Below, one piece after another: positions 60,487 through 64,000 of a DNA stretch of 64,000 nt. Each line of letters opens with the position of its first letter. Within the stretch, counting starts at the first letter, position 1. This DNA is from an uncultured Opitutales bacterium (GTDB taxonomy: Bacteria; Verrucomicrobiota; Verrucomicrobiia; Opitutales; Seribacteraceae), in assembly GCA_943789375.1 (NCBI GenBank), contig CALSTX010000012.1:1-64000 (forward strand). The letters are read 5' to 3'. A program made the translations under genes and the position numbers. The notes below the pieces were generated by a model, which was given only the letters and a program-made list of their open reading frames with translations, did no database searches and was not told the DNA's origin.

Positions 60487-61809
60487 ATGTTTGACACTCT
60501 TCCCGGCTTTCGGGATTTCCCCCCAGAAGCTTGCTCCCGCCGGAATCACTTATTTCGTGTTTTTCGCACCGTTGCCCGAGCTTTTGACTTTAAAGAATAT
60601 GACGCTCCTGTCCTTGAGCCCTTAGATTTGTATGTGGAAAAATCTGGTGCCGAAATTGTAGGCCAGCTTTTTCACTTTGAAGATAAAGGAAACAGGCAGG
60701 TTGCCTTGCGTCCGGAATTGACCCCCACCCTTGCGCGGATGGTGGCTGCCAGAGCCAACTCCTTACCCAAACCAATAAAGTGGTTTAATGTAGGGGAACA
60801 CTTTCGCTATGAAAGACCTCAAAAAGGTAGAGGACGTTCTTTTTATCAATTCAATGCCGACTTGCTTGGTGAATCTGCGATCGCGGCAGATGCGGAATTG
60901 ATTGCCTTACTCGTCGCAATTTTCGAAACCCTTGGGTTAGGTGTGCAGGACTTTAAGATTCGGTTAAGTGATCGAAATACCTGGATATTTTTACTGGAAG
61001 AGCTTGGTGTTTCCGAAGAGATAAGACCTGCGGTTCTCAATGCCATCGATAAAAGTGAAAGGCGAAAGCCAGAGCAAACAATTGAATCACTTGAGGAGAC
61101 TATGCCCGGAAAGGGAGAATTTCTATGGGACAAGATTCAGGAAATAAAAAAAATTGATTCACTGGACACCCTCATTGCACGATTAAAATCAGGCACTCAA
61201 AAGGCCGATAATATTATCCAAGACTGGCAAAACATCACCGACCTTCTTAAGGCTCACGGCGCTGACTCTTATATTACCATAGACCTTTCCATAGTGCGTG
61301 GCTTAGCCTACTACACCGGATTTGTCTATGAAGCCTTTGAAGCGTCGGGAAAGGGTCGGGCTTTGGCTGGAGGTGGTCGATATGATCATTTGTTAAAGAA
61401 ATTGTCGGGAAATGTTGATATGCCGGCGTGTGGATTCGCCATCGGGGATATGACTTTAAGTGATTGCTTAGAATCTAAAGGACTACTCCCTCAATATGTC
61501 ATGGCCCCAGATCTTTATCTTATTGCTGGGGAAGAAGAGAAAAAACATGGAATTTCTTTAGTTTCTAAAGCTCGTAAAGGAGGATTTTCTACCGCTTACT
61601 CCCTGAAATCTTGTGGCTTCGGAAAGCAATTTAAAGATGCAGGTAAATCCGGGGCTCGCTACGCCCTCATTTTGGGAAGTAAAGAGCTAGAAACCCAAAA
61701 TGTAAAAATCAAGGATCTTCGCAATGCCAGTGAAACAACGGTTCCTCAAAAATCGTTACTGGCAAAGCTTGAAGAATTTGATACTGAAGGTGGTATCCAA
61801 TCAGCCTGA
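60487..61809 (+). CDS. hisS: Histidyl-tRNA synthetase
   Basis: A 440-residue class II aminoacyl-tRNA synthetase. Motifs include DFPPEACSRRN, ALRPELTPTLARMVA (motif 2 region), FRYERPQKGRGRSFYQFNAD, GLAYYTGFVYEAFE and AGGGRYDHL, then a histidine-anticodon domain. It charges tRNA-His with histidine. It follows the IHF-like gene by 14 bp, so both could share a transcript. Confidence 0.95.
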   Translation: MFDTLPGFRDFPPEACSRRNHLFRVFRTVARAFDFKEYDAPVLEPLDLYVEKSGAEIVGQLFHFEDKGNRQVALRPELTPTLARMVAARANSLPKPIKWFNVGEHFRYERPQKGRGRSFYQFNADLLGESAIAADAELIALLVAIFETLGLGVQDFKIRLSDRNTWIFLLEELGVSEEIRPAVLNAIDKSERRKPEQTIESLEETMPGKGEFLWDKIQEIKKIDSLDTLIARLKSGTQKADNIIQDWQNITDLLKAHGADSYITIDLSIVRGLAYYTGFVYEAFEASGKGRALAGGGRYDHLLKKLSGNVDMPACGFAIGDMTLSDCLESKGLLPQYVMAPDLYLIAGEEEKKHGISLVSKARKGGFSTAYSLKSCGFGKQFKDAGKSGARYALILGSKELETQNVKIKDLRNASETTVPQKSLLAKLEEFDTEGGIQSA

Positions 61810-61837
61810 CCCTCAAGTTTCTAACGACTGATTTGCG

Positions 61838-62764
61838 ATGGAAGCGCCAGATTACCACAAAGAACACACAAAAAGGATCCAGTCTTCTAAGAAAAAATGG
61901 CTGCGAAGGTCATGGATCTCGAATGCGATTAAATTTTCTATCCCACCGATTCTTCTTGGTGGTTACTCTAGGTATGAATCAACCTGGCTTGAGATAACTA
62001 AGACAGTTGTCCGATTACCCTTCCTTCCGAGTCAAAAGAAAATCAAAATTCTTCATCTGTCTGACCTCCACCTATCCCAAGCTACTTCAATCAATTATAT
62101 TAAGCATAGTTTTGCGGAAGGATTAAAAGAAAAACCCCATGCCTGCATGATCACCGGTGATTTCATCACAGATCGCCCCAATGATGAACAACTCGATGCC
62201 CTAAAAAATTGCCTGGCAAAAATTTCGAAAAAAGTACCAACTTTTGCATCGCTGGGGAATCATGACGGTGGCACATGGGCAGCAGCCCGTAGTGGATTCT
62301 CTTCCCCGGAAAAGATAAAAAATGTTCTTAAAGCAGCTAAGGTCCGAATTCTCCACAACGAAAGAGCAAATACCTACCTCAATGGCCTACCTGTTACTGT
62401 GACTGGACTTGGAGACATGTGGAATACAGAGTGCCTACCCAGGAAATGTATGGCAAGAATTGGGTCCGACCAGAGAAGAAGACCACACCTAAATATTCTG
62501 CTTTCCCATAATCCAGACACAAAAAACCTTGTGAATGAATACGATTGGGCCCTGATGTTAAGTGGCCATACCCATGGTGGTCAGTTCAGGATTCCTTTCT
62601 CAAATTACGCACCCCTGGCTCCAGTTTCAGATTTATCCCATACCGAGGGCTTACAAGATTTTCACGGACGGCCTCATTTCATTACCCGTGGGATTGGTAG
62701 CCTGTACGGGGTTCGTGTAAATTGCCGGCCGGAAGCAAGTATCTTGGAACTTTCTCGGAGCTAG
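61838..62764 (+). CDS. Metallophosphoesterase (YaeI-like)
   Basis: A 308-residue calcineurin-like phosphoesterase. The five metal motifs appear in order: LHLSDLHLS, ITGDFITD, LGNHDGG, SHNPDT (motif IV position) and LSGHTHGGQF. The N-terminal 60 residues have an amphipathic/hydrophobic segment (ISNAIKFSIPPILLGG), so a membrane association is likely. Such proteins hydrolyse phosphodiesters of lipids or nucleotides; the YaeI family is the nearest label. It follows hisS by 28 bp. Confidence 0.88.
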   Translation: MEAPDYHKEHTKRIQSSKKKWLRRSWISNAIKFSIPPILLGGYSRYESTWLEITKTVVRLPFLPSQKKIKILHLSDLHLSQATSINYIKHSFAEGLKEKPHACMITGDFITDRPNDEQLDALKNCLAKISKKVPTFASLGNHDGGTWAAARSGFSSPEKIKNVLKAAKVRILHNERANTYLNGLPVTVTGLGDMWNTECLPRKCMARIGSDQRRRPHLNILLSHNPDTKNLVNEYDWALMLSGHTHGGQFRIPFSNYAPLAPVSDLSHTEGLQDFHGRPHFITRGIGSLYGVRVNCRPEASILELSRS

Positions 62765-62778
62765 TCCCTATTACTTAA

Positions 62779-63474
62779 ATGATTACCCTTCTGGATGAGG
62801 ATGAACCCAGATGGTTTCCCAACCCGATTGAAGCGGATGATGAAGGCCTGGTTGCTGTGAGTGAAAAACTTGGGACGGAAAGGTTAATCGAAGCCTATAC
62901 CCGTGGAATTTTTCCCTGGATGAAAATGGATTACGACCCTCACTTTTGGTGCTGGTTTTCTCCGAATCCTCGGATGGTTTTATTCCCAAATAAGTTTAAG
63001 ATTTCAAAAAGTTTACAACGGGTTCGTAAAAGTAAGAAATTTGATATCAGAATTGATCAGGGTTTTACCGAAACGATGGAAGCCTGCGCTAAAGCAAGAA
63101 GGCCAAACCAAGAATCTACATGGATTGAAAAAGATATGATTCAAGATTATGCAAAGCTCCATTCTCAAGGTATCGCCCACTCAATTGAAGCATTTTCGGA
63201 CGGGAAAAGAGTGGGGGGTCTTTATGGTTTGGCTTTGGGGCGAGTATTTTGTGGTGAATCTATGTTTCATACCAAAGCGGATGCCTCCAAGCTATGCCTT
63301 GCCCACCTTGTAGAGATTGCAGAAACTCATGGTATATCTTTGATTGATTGCCAAGTACATACATCCCACCTCGAAAGCTTGGGAGCACTGGAAATCCCGC
63401 GATTGGAATATCTAAAACTTCTTCAGGATTCCATGGCATCCATAGAATCGATTGTGGACTGGTCCAATATCTAA
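62779..63474 (+). CDS. aat: Leucyl/phenylalanyl-tRNA--protein transferase
   Basis: A 231-residue enzyme that adds Leu or Phe to proteins with N-terminal Arg or Lys, marking them for the ClpS/ClpAP N-degron pathway. Typical blocks are WFPNPIEADDEGLVAV, RGIFPWM, WWSPNPR-like WCWFSPNPRMVLFP and GGLYGLALGRVFCGESMF, with DCQVHTSHLESLGALEI at the end. It starts 14 bp after the metallophosphoesterase stop. Confidence 0.94.
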   Translation: MITLLDEDEPRWFPNPIEADDEGLVAVSEKLGTERLIEAYTRGIFPWMKMDYDPHFWCWFSPNPRMVLFPNKFKISKSLQRVRKSKKFDIRIDQGFTETMEACAKARRPNQESTWIEKDMIQDYAKLHSQGIAHSIEAFSDGKRVGGLYGLALGRVFCGESMFHTKADASKLCLAHLVEIAETHGISLIDCQVHTSHLESLGALEIPRLEYLKLLQDSMASIESIVDWSNI

Positions 63475-63524
63475 CATGCTTCAAGGTTGCTCCAAGCTTA
63501 TAAAAATGAGAAAGTGAGATTCAT

Positions 63525-63947
63525 ATGACAGAAGGTAACCTCGAACACAAAGACCTCACCCAATTGGGAAAAGGCGGCACCTCACCAAAGCGTGAGCTTG
63601 AAACTTTTCCTAATCGAAACCCTGAACGAGACTATGTAGTCGAATTACGCACCAGCGAATTTACCTGCATTTGCCCCAAAACTGGACAACCGGATTTTGC
63701 TGAAATTTTAATTCGTTATGTACCCGATCAAAAGATTGTCGAATCTAAGTCATTGAAGCTCTATTTTTGGACTTTTAGGAATGAGGGCACTTTTCATGAA
63801 CATTTTGCAAACGTGTTATTAAACGACTTGGTTCAAGCTTTAAATCCTCGCTGGTGCCGTGTAGAGGTTGATTTCAATGCCAGAGGTGGTATTGGTATAG
63901 TCGTATCAGCAGAACATGGCTCTGCTCCGGAAATCGCCTATTCATGA
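63525..63947 (+). CDS. queF: NADPH-dependent 7-cyano-7-deazaguanine reductase (queuosine pathway)
   Basis: A 140-residue enzyme that reduces preQ0 to preQ1. The signature FTCICPKTGQPDFAE includes the catalytic Cys50 and Asp57, and ESKSLKLYFWTFRNEGTFHEH is the second QueF block. Length is that of the single-domain type I QueF. A purine-rich GAAAGTGAG lies just upstream of the ATG. The stop overlaps the start of the next gene by four bases (ATGA). Confidence 0.94.
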   Translation: MTEGNLEHKDLTQLGKGGTSPKRELETFPNRNPERDYVVELRTSEFTCICPKTGQPDFAEILIRYVPDQKIVESKSLKLYFWTFRNEGTFHEHFANVLLNDLVQALNPRWCRVEVDFNARGGIGIVVSAEHGSAPEIAYS

Positions 63948-64000
63948 GCAACCAAAACAATATTCAGGTTGGATCACTTGAAGTTTCCAATGACCGGCCG
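63944..64000 (+). CDS. Start of a gene cut by the window end, possible kdsA
   Basis: Nineteen codons remain, reading MSNQNNIQVGSLEVSNDRP. The pattern of a G-x-x-x-x-x-N-D-x-P stretch near the N-terminus is like 2-dehydro-3-deoxyphosphooctonate aldolase (KdsA), which makes Kdo-8-phosphate for lipopolysaccharide. The fragment is too short to be sure. It is coupled to queF by a four-base overlap. Confidence 0.4.
   Translation, partial: MSNQNNIQVGSLEVSNDRP

Overview
The window looks like chromosomal DNA of a marine verrucomicrobium, most likely the Opitutae / Puniceicoccales-type lineage. This is inferred from gene content, since no rRNA is present. The supporting traits are planctomycete-type cytochrome/DUF1549/DUF1553 and DUF1501 genes beside a sulfatase and a DUF1080 protein, a long MoxR/von Willebrand operon, Tat-exported Gfo/Idh/MocA oxidoreductase, IHF-like DNA-binding protein, and secreted proteins ending in a tryptophan-rich C-terminal region. 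I see no tRNA, rRNA, CRISPR array, insertion sequence or prophage.

Layout. 1-4424: the 3' part of a giant secreted protein built from nearly identical tandem repeats (two 366-bp units, then six 369-bp units), followed by a small exported HExxH metallopeptidase-like protein. 4522-12109: Gfo/Idh/MocA oxidoreductase, a DUF3293 protein, a dolichol-kinase-like membrane enzyme, topoisomerase IV (parE-parC) and an EI24/CysZ-like membrane protein. 12131-25138 (minus strand): a compact nine-gene operon, moxR - DUF58 - BatA-type vWA - DUF4175-like - second vWA - HEAT - DUF4159 - MORN - TPR, most of it membrane-bound or exported. 25237-27982 (minus): PolB-like exonuclease, methionine aminopeptidase and an SBF-like transporter. 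28040-34044 (plus): a folate pathway cluster (HAD hydrolase, pabB, pabA, pabC, folP, folB, folK) with one secreted W-rich protein gene inserted between folP and folB.

34049-38626: BI-1/YccA protein, a lactonase-type beta-propeller, CRY-DASH photolyase and a FAD amine oxidase. 38984-46267: a polysaccharide/sulfated-glycan style region with a frameshifted PSCyt1-DUF1549-DUF1553 gene, DUF1501, DUF1080, a lysine-rich secreted coiled coil and a sulfatase. 46300-53609: a W-A repeat solenoid, DUF423, DUF3147, NUDIX, hflC, hflK, a lipoprotein and typA. 53920-64000: M3 peptidase, DUF6941, PfkB kinase, menG/ubiE, a ClpX-like unfoldase lacking the zinc-binding domain, IHF-like protein, hisS, metallophosphoesterase, aat, queF and the first codons of a probable kdsA.

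The points most worth following up are the homogenised repeat array and the W-rich C-terminal region shared with a distant secreted protein, the nine-gene MoxR/vWA operon, the PabB homologue with PIGGT in place of PIKGT, the secreted gene wedged in the folate operon, and the ClpX-like protein that keeps its ClpP-binding loop but has no zinc finger.
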